This document shows positions 46,724 to 58,720 of a DNA stretch of 64,000 nt, one piece after another. The notes under the pieces were generated by a model that did no database searches, was not told the DNA's origin, and saw nothing but the letters and a program-made list of their open reading frames with translations. This DNA is from Panax quinquefolius (taxonomy: Eukaryota; Streptophyta; Magnoliopsida; Apiales; Araliaceae). A program made the translations under genes and the position numbers. The first letter of the stretch is position 1; the number at the start of each line of letters is the position of its first letter. The DNA is taken from contig CM035173.1 of NCBI GenBank assembly GCA_020205615.1, positions 49,652,617 through 49,716,616 of the forward strand, written 5' to 3'.

Positions 46724-47084
46724 TTTAAAATATTACAACAAAATATTCATAAAACATTTTCCTTTAAAATGGAAGTTATTTATTAATATAAAAATATTTT
46801 ATTTAATAAATAAATTTAATATTTAATTTATTTTCTTAATCTATTTTAATATTTATACAAAATTGTATCATTCTCATTATAAATTGTTTTTAACAATTTA
46901 TCTACATAATTAATACATTTAATATAAGAAATATAAATAATTAACATATTTATCATATTGCAAATTATCACATAACACAACATATATTCATTTATGCAAG
47001 ATATTTCACACATTATATTACATAATAAGAATTTTATTTATTTAAATTCTTATTAAATAATTCTCAAAAATTTAAGTTGTCACA
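43615..47084 (-). mobile_element. Solo LTR, chromovirus-like, about 3.47 kb
   Basis: It starts TGTGACGACCCC and ends AAGTTGTCACA on the plus strand. Left flank GATTT (43610-43614) and right CATTT (47086-47090, after one extra A) suggest a diverged duplication. The minus sense starts TGTGACAACTTAAATT, like the LTR at 12100-14679. Two GC-rich patches stand out in AT-rich DNA, at 44690-44745 and 45220-45275; the second holds AGTGGCGCG-AC-CGCGCCACT, a perfect inverted repeat at 45251-45270. An (AT)n run is at 46674-46720. No genes are seen. Confidence 0.78.
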
Positions 47085-49149
47085 ACATTTACTATAGAAA
47101 TCATCCAGAACATCAATTTGATAGGTGGAACGTCCCATAACTTTTTTCGGATAAAAAATTATGGCCATTTTACAAGCAGACGTCGAACTAGCAGATGGAC
47201 GCATCAGTTCCTAGTTCATTTCTAGCGCGTCGCTACCATACCACCGAAGAATCAATCGGGATCATGACGGATCAAGATTTGACGCGTTTTGTATATTTTT
47301 GACTCCCAGTCGAATTTGTTTTTTCATGTATGCTAGGGATATGACTTGTAACCTATAAATACATGTCAAAATACAAACGAATGGAGATTTAACGTAATTG
47401 AGGAGTAGAATAGAGTAGAAGTAGGATTAGAAGTAAGGAATAAAGTTAGATCTTAAGGAGCAAAGATTGAAGGCGTAGATTGGAGATCGAGCTTCATATC
47501 TGATTTTATTCTCTTATCTCTCCTTTTTATTTTTGTAACTTTGGATATGATGGAATATTTTATGCATTTGATTTCTTTTTCAATTATAAGCTAAATTTTA
47601 TTTAAGATTACAATTGAACTCAATGTGTAATTTTAATTAAGTTTGCTTTCTTGTTGAATATTATTGATTATAATTGGATTGTTTATCATATCTTGTACTT
47701 TAAAGTTTAATTGTATGGTCAGTAATTAGCGTGGTAATCTATATAAAATTGAGAGATGAAATATAAATTTAGACCTAGATATGTTAGCATATGATTGTGT
47801 TTTATGCATAAGATTGAATTCATAATTTGTGTATAGGATGGATGTGACGCCCCCAAAACAGGTATACGTCACCCATCATGAGTCGCCAGATACATGGTAC
47901 ATAAATTCAAATACAACTGAATTATACAACAGTCGTGTAAAATATGATAAAACATAGCTGAGAGTTTAAACAAGAATATTGTCATCTAGACAATATCCAC
48001 ACTCAATGATGTCCTCATTACAATTATTATCATATTATTCCGTAGAATAGTGAGAACTACTAAAGCCATTTATCCTGGACCATCACTCCATTCCCCGACT
48101 CGTCCCATGTGACGCCCCCAAAATAGGTATACATCACCTATTCTGAGTCGCCAAATACATGGTACAGAATACAAATATAATCTTAAATATACAACATAAG
48201 ATGTGAGTTTTAATACAAATATTGTCTTCTAGACAGTATTCAAACTCAAAATAAGTCCTCAATACATTTATTATCACACTATTTTATAGAATAGTGAAGA
48301 CTACTAATGTTATCATCTGGAACCGTCACTCGGTTCCCCGATTAGTCCTTGCTACGTTCTCATTTCCTGAAGAGAACAATGAAAGAAAAAGGGTGAGCTC
48401 AACTAGCCCAGTAAGATATTATGACTAAGATAATGCAGAATAAATTATCGTTAGCCTTTAACAGTGTTAAACTAATACAATATAAAAAACATCAAGTTTA
48501 ACTACAGCTAAACAAGCAATCCATTAAAAGAGTCAAGCAGAGAATAAAATCTACTATCTTTTATGATTTAAAACGGTTTTTCATCACTTTTATTGCTGAG
48601 ACTCAGCTTAATAAATAATTCACATCATCCCTGCACTACGGCCAAGGATAATCATTAGTATCACGACCACAAATTATCCATGCACTACGGACCAAGGATA
48701 TTCGTGTATTCATCAATGGTCATGATCATGCCAACAACTGTCCATCAATGCACTACGGGCCAATAAGGACTTTTACCACATCATTTGTAACATTACGATC
48801 ATGATTATCCCGATTAATCCCTGGTCATAATCATACCAAGTCCATCTATGCACTTTTCTGAATACATATGACTTTCAACATAATATAAACACGAGGATGA
48901 TGACAATGATATAAGAATTCAATAAAACAAGTTCAAAAATTAATTTATCCAGAACCAATAACGTCCAATTATCAACATGATACTTCTTTGTGGAGTAAAA
49001 TTCAAAAATGCTCGGAAGAATATTTCCATGAAAAGATCTTTGGATGAAGCGCAATTATTAAGGATACTCCACTAATTTCATGGAGTATAAAGTCCAAGCT
49101 TTAAACCAACCGAGTATAAGAGAATATATAAAACTACAAATGGATTTTA

Positions 49150-49790
49150 AATCGCCATGCAGTAATCCACTAGATAAATCATTTCCACAATTTAATAAGG
49201 AATGAATACAAAGGATCATTCACCATGCATGTGGTAATCCACATAGACATGTTATTTCAACAAAATAATAAAGAATGGAATAACAGAAGAATTCACCATG
49301 CATGCGATAGATCGCACAGACAGGTTATTCCCAACAAAATAATAAATAATGGAACCAGGTCATGCGTAAACGCACAGACAGGATATTCTGACAAAATAAT
49401 AAAGAATGGAACCAAGTCATGCGTAGAACGCACGAATGAGAATATTCCTAAACGAATAATAAAGAATGGAATAACAAAAGACTTCACCACGCACGTGCGA
49501 TAGATCATACGCATGAGTTATTCCAATGTAATCATAAAGAATGGAATAACGTAAGAATTTCACCATGTATACTAGTACTTGCATGACGTATTATTCCAAC
49601 ATAATAATAAATAATGGAATAACGAAAGAATTTTACCATGTATGCGGTGCTTGCGCAGGCGAGTTATTCAACATAATAATAAAGAATGGAATAACAGAAA
49701 ATTTTTACCATGTATGCGATACTTCGCATAGATAGGTTATTCCAACATAATAATAAAGAATGGAATAACAGAAGTTCTCTTCATGAATAC
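49150..49790 (-). repeat. Tandem repeat array with hairpin-forming monomers in LTR E
   Basis: About nine units of 60-75 bp share the frame AATAATAAAGAATGGA ... TTATTCC. Each unit has a small inverted repeat in its centre: ATGTGG-TAAT-CCACAT (49229-49244), TGCGAT-AG-ATCGCA (49303-49316), TGCGT-AA-ACGCA (49363-49374), TGCGT-AGA-ACGCA (49420-49432), ATGCGA-TACT-TCGCAT (49714-49729). Related arrays are in D, F, G and both arms of H. It is not CRISPR: there are no unique spacers or cas genes. Confidence 0.85.
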
Positions 49791-50059
49791 GAAAGAAATA
49801 ATACCCCTTACCTTAGAAGAAACTAGATATAGGAGTAGTGAAGTAGCAGAATACTTTTCTTCTTTCTCTCTATAGTTTATCTCTCTAGAGTTTCAGTGAA
49901 TTCGTAAGAAATAGTGAAGGAATGAGCTTCTATTTATAGGAGAATGGACTGAATATTAACTAATTTATGAACGGTCCAAATTGATTTACTTTTAAACGGA
50001 CGGTCCATATTGATTTACTATGTAGTATTAATAAAATATTCTAATAAAATAAAATCTTT

Positions 50060-50485
50060 TAAATAAAATATAATATATTCTATTTATAATATAATAAAAC
50101 GAATAACTTTATAAAAGTATTCTGTTTTATATAAAAAGATTTTACTATACAAACACTATGCATAATAAAATATTATATATTCTATTTATAGTCTAATATA
50201 ACAAATAACTTTATAAAAGTATTACATTTTTATATAAAAAGATTTTATTATGCAAACACTATATATGGAACCTTATGCAAATACTATGCATAATAGAATA
50301 TTATATATTCTATTTATAGTCTAATAAAACAAATAACTTAATAAAAGTATTCATTTTATATAAAAAAATTTACTATGCAAAACACTATATATAATAGAAT
50401 ATAATATATTCTATTTATAGTCTAATAAAACAAATAACTTTATAAAAGTATTTTGTTTTATATAAAAAACTTTTCATTTTTATTA
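50060..50485 (-). repeat. Four-unit AT-rich tandem array in the U3 of LTR E
   Basis: Units of roughly 100-130 bp begin with TATATTCTATTTATAGTCTA and contain AACAAATAACTTTATAAAAG. It lies upstream of the LTR's TATA box. LTRs F and G lack it at the matching place. An (AT)n run follows at about 50508-50534. Confidence 0.8.
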
Positions 50486-50503
50486 CACTAATAATACTAA
50501 TAA

Positions 50504-50538
<35 letters not shown>

Positions 50539-52279
50539 TCCGTGACTTCATAAAAAGACACCTCAATATATTTAACAACATTTATCATCATTATTATAAT
50601 TCACAATATTAATCGACGTGTCGTTCCTCAGAAAGAGGGGCTTTCCAATAAGGATTTCTCCATATTAGCGCTCAATTAGGTGACCAAACCTCTCCTTGAT
50701 GTAACTTCTGTACATCGTTAATATTGCAAATAATAATATTAATAACTTTGTTATCTCAATTATTGATTTAATAATATATAAAATATCGACAATAATTGAA
50801 TCAAATAACGTGAAATACTATGCAACAATTACTGAAGCAATAATTGAACAAAACTGAGTGACTTTTCACGTAAGCATCAATAATCAATACTGGTGTGCTA
50901 CTATACAACCACGCGTATTCTCGCATTTTTAACATCGGGTGTTTCAACAGTTAACGGTAAACTTCATAGTTATTTTCATAAAATATTTTTGTCGTTTTTT
51001 AAATCGAAATAATAACTCCATTAATAGGGGTCCACCAATGATTGTGTCGTCGTCTGAATATTCCCTGTTAAAACAAATATTCCCCGACCAATCGAATATT
51101 ATATAACAACTTGCGTACTTTGCAAAATTTATAAATATTACCCACAACTATAACATTATATCAAGTTCACTCCATAATATTCAAAAAAATATTTCGAGAA
51201 ATTTAAATCTTTATTCATAAATTTTGGGGTCTCACATCCCAGCTATATTCTCATTTGCTGAAGAGAACAATGAAAGAAAGGGAGAGCTCAACTAGCCCAG
51301 TAAGAAATATTATGACTAAGATAATGTAGAATAAATTATCCTTAGCCTTCAACAATATAACAACTGATAGAATACAATAGATAACAAGTTTTAGATCAAC
51401 AACTGCAGCGGAATAAGCAATCCATTAGAAGAGTCAAGTATAGAATAAAATCTACTATCTTCTATGATTTAAAAAGTTTTTCATCAACTTTATCATTGAG
51501 ACTCAACTTAATAAATAAAATCGAATCATCCCTGCATCACGGCCAAGGATATTCATGTAATCATAAATGGTCATGATTATACCGAATAATCCCTGGTCAT
51601 AATCATACCAACAATTGTCCATCAATGAACCACAGGCCAATGAGGACTTTTACCACATCATTCGTTACATTACGGTCATGATTATACTGAATAATCTCTG
51701 GTTATAATCATATCAAGTCCATCTATGTACGTAAGCCAAAGATGACTTTCATCACAATATAAGCATGAGGATGATGACAATGATATAAGAAATAATCAAA
51801 CGAAATCAAATCCAACGAAATCAAGGATAAATATTAAAGACTTTAAATTTATCGGAGTTTAAAATATCAAATTGTCAACATGATAATGCTTTGTAGAGTA
51901 AAATTCAAGAATAATATTCATGTACCAAAAATAATTTGGACAGAAAAGAAATATATTTTTTGGGTAAATAGTACCCCGTGAATAGTACTTCAGGAATAGT
52001 ACCCCGATATGAAAAGTACCCTAAATACCTGAGTGAATGATACTAGAGTGAATAGTAATCAGGTGAAAAGTAACCGATGAATAGTAACTCGTGAATAGTA
52101 CTCCGGCATGAAAAGTGTCCCGAATACTCGAGTTAATAATACTAGAGTGAATAGTAACTGGATGAATAGTAACTCGTGAATAGTAACTCGTAACAGAAAA
52201 ATACCAAAAAATGATATTTCATGACAAGTACAAAAGAAATGATATCCCAGATGAGAATAATAGAATATACGAAACTACA

Positions 52280-52790
52280 AATGGATTTTCACCCGCCATG
52301 CGGTAATCCACGTAGACAGATCATTTTCACAATTTAATAAAGAATGAATACAAAGGATCATTCACCATGCATGCGATAATCCGCATAGACAGGTTATTCT
52401 AACAGAATAATAAAGAATAGAATAACAGAAGAATTCACCATGCATGCGATAGAATCGCATGCATACGAGTTATTGTCAATGAAATAATAAAGAATGGAAC
52501 CGAATCATCACGTAATCCGCACAAAAAACATGATATTCAACGAATAATAAAGAATGGAACCGGTCAAATGCGTAATCGCGCATATCACGTGATATTCCAT
52601 CAAAATAATAAAGAATGGAATAACAACAGAATTCACCAGGCATGCGATAGACGGCACAGATAGGTTATTCCAACAGAATAGTAAGGAATGGAATAACAGA
52701 AGAATTTCACCATGTATGTGGTACTTCGTATAGACAGGTTATTCCAACATAATAATAAAGAATGGAATAACAACCCTTACGAGTATTGAA
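52280..52790 (-). repeat. Hairpin tandem array in LTR F
   Basis: About seven units are related to the array at 49150-49790. One has an extended stem, CATGCGAT-AGA-ATCGCATG, at about 52443-52461. It lies within the apparent LTR intron. Confidence 0.8.
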
Positions 52791-53941
52791 AGAAAATAAC
52801 TCTCTTCATGAATACGAAAGAATAATACCCCTTACACAATAATGATATCCCTTACCTCAAAAGAAGACTAGATACTGGAATAGTGAGGTAGCATACTTCT
52901 CTTCTTCTTTCTCTCTATAATTTCTCTCTATAATAATTGCTCTATAGCTTTAGTGAATTGGTGAAAAATAATGAAGGAATGAGCTTCTATTTATAGAAAA
53001 ATATAGTTTCGATAATTGCACGTTTTGGGGCACAAAATATTACAGTATAATACCTTCCTCTTTTCCTTCATTTTTAATTTAGTCCCGCAAGTATTATCAA
53101 ACTTGCACCATCTCCCCTAATAGTAAATCATGTGAATCAATAGTAAATCATGTGAATCAATAGTTCTAGACATGTGAAAATATGAATTACAGTATAGTAC
53201 CTCCATCTATACCTCCATTTTTAACTTATTCATGCAAGTATTATCAATCTTGCACCAACTCCCCTAATAGTACAAGAAATTGAATCAATAGTACACACAT
53301 GTGAACAAATAGTTATAATCATGTGAATTAATAGTAATTAATTGCTCATTTATCCCAAGCATAATTACCCGATCGGTCAATTATAACTTCCAGACATCAA
53401 TTAATATCGAAATAAATGTCAATTTCCACTAACATTAATAATTCCAACACAATGGAACTATTAATTTCATCTTTAATCAACACAAAATTATTCATCATTA
53501 ATATTATAACTCACAATATTTAACAACCCTAATTCGTTCGTGAAATGGGGACTTTCGATAAGGATTTCTCCTTATTAGCGCGCAATTAGATGACCAAACC
53601 TCTCCTTGACAGAACTTCTAGACATTATAAATATCATAATTTAATAATATGAATAACTTTGTCATCTCAATTATTAATTTAATAATATATCATATAATGC
53701 AGATGATACTGTGACAATAATCGAATCAATAATATTAGAGATATTATGCAAGAATTACTGTAGCAATAATTGAGTATAACTGAGTGACTTCTTACGTAAG
53801 CATCAATAATCAATACTGTGTGTTACTATGCAACCACGCGTATTACTGTACTTTTATCACCGATTATTTTATGACAACTTGTTTACTTTGAAAAATTTTC
53901 ACATATCACCCTTCTTTATTCGTAAAATTCGGGATCTCACA

Positions 53942-54281
53942 ATCTCCCCTCCTTATGAAATTTCGCCCTCGAAATTTACATACCTGGTAGTTCAAAGCGA
54001 TGAGAATACCTTGCTTTCTTTTCGGATTGTACCTTCCCGATTATTTCCTCTCTATCATGATTTTCCCATTTCTCATCTCCTGTATTTTAGATATCAGTCT
54101 AGAATATAGTTTCAAAATAAGGGTTAATTGACATGCCACATATTATCCTTATACTCTGACCGACCAATTAAATACCAAATAAACTTAGGTAGGTCATACT
54201 AGCGAAAGGAATTACCCGTCTCTCCCTCCTAGTTCTTGTCTCACATCTCGTGAGGATCATATCCTAAGCTTTGATACCAAC
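53942..54281 (-). other. Vestigial internal region between LTRs F and G: polypurine tract, gene remnant, primer-binding site
   Basis: Only 340 bp separate the two LTRs. The left end has the polypurine tract (minus-strand TAAGGAGGGGAGAT, 53942-53955) and about 120 bp that match the sequence left of gypsy pol at 33454-33580. The right end has a primer-binding site, minus TGGTATCAAAGCTTAGG (54263-54279), for initiator tRNA-Met, followed by leader sequence. All of gag and pol is absent, so the element could only have moved, if at all, using proteins from another element. Confidence 0.88.
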
Positions 54282-57200
54282 CGTGGCGCCCCAAAAAAGC
54301 AGTATACGTCACCCATCTTGAGTGCTTGGATACATGGTACATAAATTCAAATACAACTTAATTATACAACAATCGTGTAAAATATGACAAAACATAGCTG
54401 AGAGTTTAAACAAGAATATTGTCATCTAGACAATATCCACACTCAATGGTGTCCTCATTACAATTATTATCACATTATTCCGTAGAATAGTGAGGACTAC
54501 TAAAGCCATTTATCCTGGACCATCACTCCATTTCCCGACTCGTCCCAGCTATGTTCTCATTTCCTGAAGAGAAAAATGAAAGAAAGGGTGAGGCTCAACT
54601 AGCCCACTAAGAAATATTATGACTAAGATAATGTAGAATAAATTATCCTTAGCCTTCAACAGTATAACAACTGATAGAATACAATAGACAACAAGTTTTA
54701 GATCAACAACTACAGCGGAATAAGCAATCCATTAGAAGAGTCAAGTATAGAATAAAATCTACTATCTTCTATGATTTAAAAAGTTTTTTATCAACTTTAT
54801 CGCTTAGACTCAGCTTAATAAATAAAATCGAATCATCCCTGCACCACGGCCAAGGATATTCATGTAATCATCAATGGTCATGATTATACCGAATAATCCC
54901 TGGTCATAATCATACCAACAACTATCCATCAATGAACTACAGGCCAATGAGGACTTTTACCACATCATTTGTTCAATTACGGTCATGATTATACCGAATA
55001 ATCCCTGGTCATAATCATACCAAGTCCATCTATACACGTAAGCCAAAGATGACTTTCATCACACTATAAGCATGTTGATGATGACAATGATATAAGCAAT
55101 AATCAAATGAAATCAAATCCAACGAAATCAAGGATAAATATTAAAGACTTTAAATTTATCCAGAGTTTAAAAATATCCAAATTGTCAACATGATAATGCT
55201 TTGTAGAGTAAAATTCAAGAATAATATTCATATACCAAAAATAATTTGGACAGAAAAGAAATATATTTTTCGGGTAAGTAGTACCCCGTGAATAGTACTT
55301 CGGGAATAGTACCCTAACATGAAAAGTACCCCAAATACCTGAGTGAATGATAGTAGAGTGAATAGTAATCTAGTGAATAGTAACCCTTGAATAGTAACTC
55401 GTGAATAGTAATTCGACATAAAAAGTGTCCCGAATACTCGAGTGAATAATACTAGTGAATAGTAATTGGATGAATAGTAACTCGTGAATAGTAACTCATA
55501 ACAGAAAAATACCAAAGAAAATGATATTTCATGACAAGTACAAAAGAAATGATATCCCAGATGAGTATAATAGAATATACGAAACTGCAAATGGATTTTC
55601 ATCCGCCATGTGGTAATCCACGTAGACAAATCATTTCCATAATTTAATAAAGAATGAATACAAAAGATCATTCACCATGCATGCAGTAATCCACATAGAT
55701 GTGTTATTCCAATGTAATAATAAAGAATGGAATAATAGAAGAATTCACCATGCATGCGATAGGCGCATGCATGACGAGTTATTCCCAATGAATAATAAAG
55801 AATGGAACGAATCAAACCGTAATCACTTACAAACATGATATTCTAACGTAATAATAAAGAATGGAACCAGGTCATGCGTAATCCGAACAGACAGGATATT
55901 CCAACAGAATAATAAAGAATGGAATAACAACAGAATTCACTAGGCATGCGATAGACCGCACAGACAGGTTATTCCAATAGAATAGTAAAAAATGGAATAA
56001 TAGAAGAATTTCACCATGTATGCGGTACTTCGCATAAACAGGTTATTCCAACATAATAATAAAGAATGGAATAACAACCCTTACGAGTATTGAAAGAAAA
56101 TAACTTCCTTCATGAATATGAAAGAATAATACCCCTTACAAAATAATGATATCCATTACCTCAAAAGAAGACTGGATACTGGAATAATGAGGTAGCAGAC
56201 TTTTCTTCTTCTTTCTCTCTATAATTTCTCTCTATAATAATTGTTCTATAGCTTTAGTGAATTGGTGAAAAATAATGAAGGAATGAGCTTCTATTTATAG
56301 GAAAATATAGTTTTGATAATTGCACGTTTTGGGGCTCGAAATATTATAGTATAATACCTTCCTCTTTTCCTTCATTTTCAATTTAGTCCTGCAAGTATTA
56401 TCACACTTGCACCATCTCCCCTAATAGTAAATCATGTGAATCAATAGTTCTAGACATGTGAAAATACGAATTATAGTATAGTACCTCCATTTATACCTCC
56501 ATTTTTAACTTAGTCATGCAAGTATTATCAATCTTGCACCAACTCCCCTAATAGTAAATCATTTGAATCAATAGTACACACATGTGAACACATAGTTATA
56601 AGCATGTGAAATAATAGTAATTAATTGCTCATTTATTCAGTTAATTACCCGATTGGTCAATATAACCTCCAGACATCAATTATTATTGAAATAAATGTCA
56701 ATTTTCACTAACACTAATAATTCCAACACAATGGAACTATCAATTTCATCTTTAATCAACACGAACTTATTCATCATTAATATTATAATTCACAATATTT
56801 AACAACTAGGTCGTTCCCAGGAAAGAGGGGGCTTTTCGATAAGAATTTCTCCCTATTGGTGCGCAATTAGATTATCTAACCTCTCCTTTATAGAACTTCT
56901 AGACATTGTCAATATTGTAAATAATAATATGAATAACTTTGTCGTCTCAATTATTGATATAATAATATAACATATTATGCATATGATACTGTGACAATAA
57001 TTCAATCAATAATATGAGAGATATTATGTAGCAATTGCTGTAGCAATAATTGAGTATAACTGAGTGACTTCTTACGTAAGCATCAATAATCAATACCGTG
57101 TGCTACTATGCAATCACGCGTATTATTGTACTTTTATCACCGATTATTTTATGACAACTTGTTTACTTTGAAATTTTTTTACATATCACCCTTAATTTTA

Positions 57201-57285
57201 ACCTTTTATCAATTTAACCATTTACTAAATAGAATAATTATAAGAAAATTGAATACTTTTATTTCATAAAATTCGGGATCTCACA
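54282..57285 (-). repeat. LTR G: 5' LTR of the internally deleted Tekay/Del-like element (3004 bp)
   Basis: It starts TGTGAGATCCCG (minus sense, from 57285) and ends GGGGCGCCAC beside the primer-binding site, the last bases having mutated from the usual GCGTCACA. TATA: plus TATTTATA at 56292-56299. Apparent donor GAG|GTAATGG (GT at plus 56158-56159) and acceptor TTCTCTTCAG|G (AG at plus 54564-54565). ACTATTCAC repeats lie at 55280-55500 and the hairpin array at 55590-56080. It is very like LTR F throughout, including a duplicated CTCCCCTAATAG block in U3. The flank ATAGA (57286-57290) matches ATGGA at 47838-47842 in four of five bases. Confidence 0.92.
55590..56080 (-). repeat. Hairpin tandem array in LTR G
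   Basis: About seven units are related to the array at 49150-49790; one monomer reads ATGCGGTACTTCGCAT near 56020. It lies in the apparent intron of the LTR. Confidence 0.8.
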
Positions 57286-57806
57286 ATAGAGACATACATA
57301 TATGTCATATGTTTAATCTTAAGAGAATATATACTTAAAATCTTTGTCAATATAATTAATATAGAAATATAATGAGTTATTTAGTTAGGGTGTTCTTTCC
57401 CAATTACATTTTTCTTAGTAGTGGATTATGAAGTATTTGTTTATAAGATCCTTAAGAAAGGCTTATAAATACTGATGAATTCTTGGTTAACAATTAAATA
57501 TAATTAATCTAATTTAATAGGAAGTGAAAAGGTTGAAACAAAACATTGGGGGATGTTGTAATCTTACGTATTATTAATCTGATTTTAATCCTTGTCAGTA
57601 GATTAACATAGTGTTAATTTTAATTAGATTTTATTTTATAGTTTAAATCAATTTTCTAAATAAAAATAATTTGGTTAAGAGTTAGTACTTGGTAATTATT
57701 ATTAAATAATTCTCTTTGGGACCGACACTCTTTTTGCCATTATATTGATAGTCGATTGCATATATTTGCGTGAATTTGCTAATAGTAAATTAGGCAAATA
57801 AGTTTT

Positions 57807-57824
57807 TGGTGCTGTTATCGGGGA
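57807..57824 (+). other. Primer-binding site of the Athila-like element
   Basis: TGGTGCTGTTATCGGGGA resembles the Athila-type site TGGCGCCGTTGCCGGGGA (complement of tRNA-Asp) with four C-to-T or G-to-A type changes, the pattern expected from decay of methylated cytosines. It follows the LTR end by about 10 bp. Confidence 0.85.
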
Positions 57825-57950
57825 ATTAAATTAATACTTATTGCCAATATTAATTTCGATCAAATTAGTCTTAATTTAAACGTGTATATTTGTATTTAAT
57901 TTATTTTTATTTTGTTTTGCTTTTATTTCCATTTATTTACATTTCAAATT

Positions 57951-58720
57951 ATGGATGCACTTAACTATCAATGGCCTAATGAGAGGATGACATAACCAAA
58001 GACGACAGGGATAAATGAAGTTAATGTAGTTACAACATTATCTGCACAGATGATAGCCTATATAAAAATATTTACAAGGAAAATTGACGTTTTTGGGAGT
58101 CGTTCCATTCAGAATGCCTACTATAAACAACATCCCAATACCAACCCAAATTACTATCATCCAGGTTGGCAGGATCATCAAGTATTTTCATGGAGGTATG
58201 ATAATCAAGTTCAATTTTATGCTCCAAGACCATCATGCCCACCAAAATACTCGTATCCACCTCCATCACAACAAGATGAAAATTCAAATTTGGAGGAACT
58301 TCTTACTAAGTACATAGAACATCAAGAGATGAAGAATTTGGAGGAACGTCCTACCAAGCTCATAGAGCAATATGAGATGGGGATGAACAATCAAGGAGTG
58401 GCGCTTCGAAATCTCGAGAATCAAATAGGATAGTTTTCTAATGCACCTAAAAATTGCCATCTCGATACTAGATCTGCCAAACGATATTGAAGTTAATCCA
58501 AGAAGGGAATGTAATGTAGAGACACTTCAAAATGGTAAAGAGTTACATGAGATTATGGGAGGAAAACTAAAAAGGTCACATGATGATGCGGAAGATATTA
58601 ATGAAGCTAAAAAGAAAAGGATCAAGAATGGGCCATAAGAAGAAGAGATTACATTCAAGGTTTTCAAGGCAATCAAACTTTCAAATAATCGTGAGGAATG
58701 CTTTCAGGTTGATAAAAAAG
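57951..58720 (+). pseudogene. Athila-like gag C-terminal remnant
   Basis: An ATG at 57951 opens a short frame that soon stops. 58050-58433 encodes 127 residues including PNYYHPGWQDHQVFSWRYDN, the NPGWRDHPNFSW-like motif of Athila gag, then a Pro/Tyr-rich segment, and two copies of an EELLTKYIEHQEM-like repeat that end RNLENQIG. 58441-58638 continues in another frame with LPNDIEVNPRRECNVETLQN, like the segment that precedes protease in Athila. 58640-58720 reads FKVFKAIKLSNNREECFQVD. The amino half of gag (capsid) and all of pol are missing. Gag normally packages element RNA; this remnant cannot do that alone. Confidence 0.82.

Larger units (their letters stand above)
48108..51236 (-). mobile_element. 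Solo LTR E inside LTR F, 3129 bp
   Basis: It has TGTGACGCCCCC and TTGGGGTCTCACA ends on the plus strand, with a perfect TCCCA duplication (48103-48107 and 51237-51241). It is in the same orientation as its host LTR F. TATA: plus TATTTATA at 49931-49938. Apparent intron: donor AAG|GTAAGGGG (GT at plus 49810-49811) and acceptor GTTCTCTTCAG|G (AG at plus 48367-48368). The intron contains a nine-unit hairpin array (49150-49790). A four-unit AT-rich array at 50060-50485 is found in no other copy here. Confidence 0.93.
47843..53941 (-). repeat. LTR F: 3' LTR of an internally deleted Tekay/Del-like element, interrupted by LTR E
   Basis: In the minus sense it starts TGTGAGATCCCG right after a polypurine tract (53942-53955) and ends GGGGGCGTCACA at 47843. 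Without E it is about 2.97 kb, close to its partner G. TATA: plus TATTTATA at 52988-52995. Apparent intron: donor GAG|GTAAGG (GT at plus 52854-52855) and acceptor TTCTCTTCAG|C (AG at plus 51258-51259), 1598 nt. ACTATTCAC repeats lie at 51965-52200 and the hairpin tandem array at about 52280-52790. Left flank ATGGA (47838-47842) pairs with ATAGA at 57286-57290. Confidence 0.9.
43371..57796 (+). repeat. 5' LTR of an Athila-like gypsy element, split by two large insertions
   Basis: The LTR pieces are 43371-43614, about 47086-47842 and 57286-57796, about 1.5 kb in total. They match the 3' LTR that starts at 60163 and the solo LTR at 24616-26013. The tRNA-Asp-type primer-binding site follows at 57807. 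The first 240 bp and the corresponding part of the 3' LTR differ at many positions by eye, so the element is old. A TATA-like CCTATAAATAC is near 47355. Confidence 0.85.

Noticed and set aside
49225..49503. Open frames across the tandem array of LTR E, repetitive and rich in Asn, Ile and Lys
   Set aside because: The frames follow the repeat unit on both strands. They are produced by the array, with no start context or conserved protein.
52280..52790. Regularly spaced repeats that might suggest a CRISPR array
   Set aside because: The spacers are themselves repeated, the units drift, and the setting is a plant LTR with no cas genes.
58072..58287. Minus-strand frame over the Athila gag remnant
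   Set aside because: It is the shadow of the plus-strand gag frame that has the recognisable motif.
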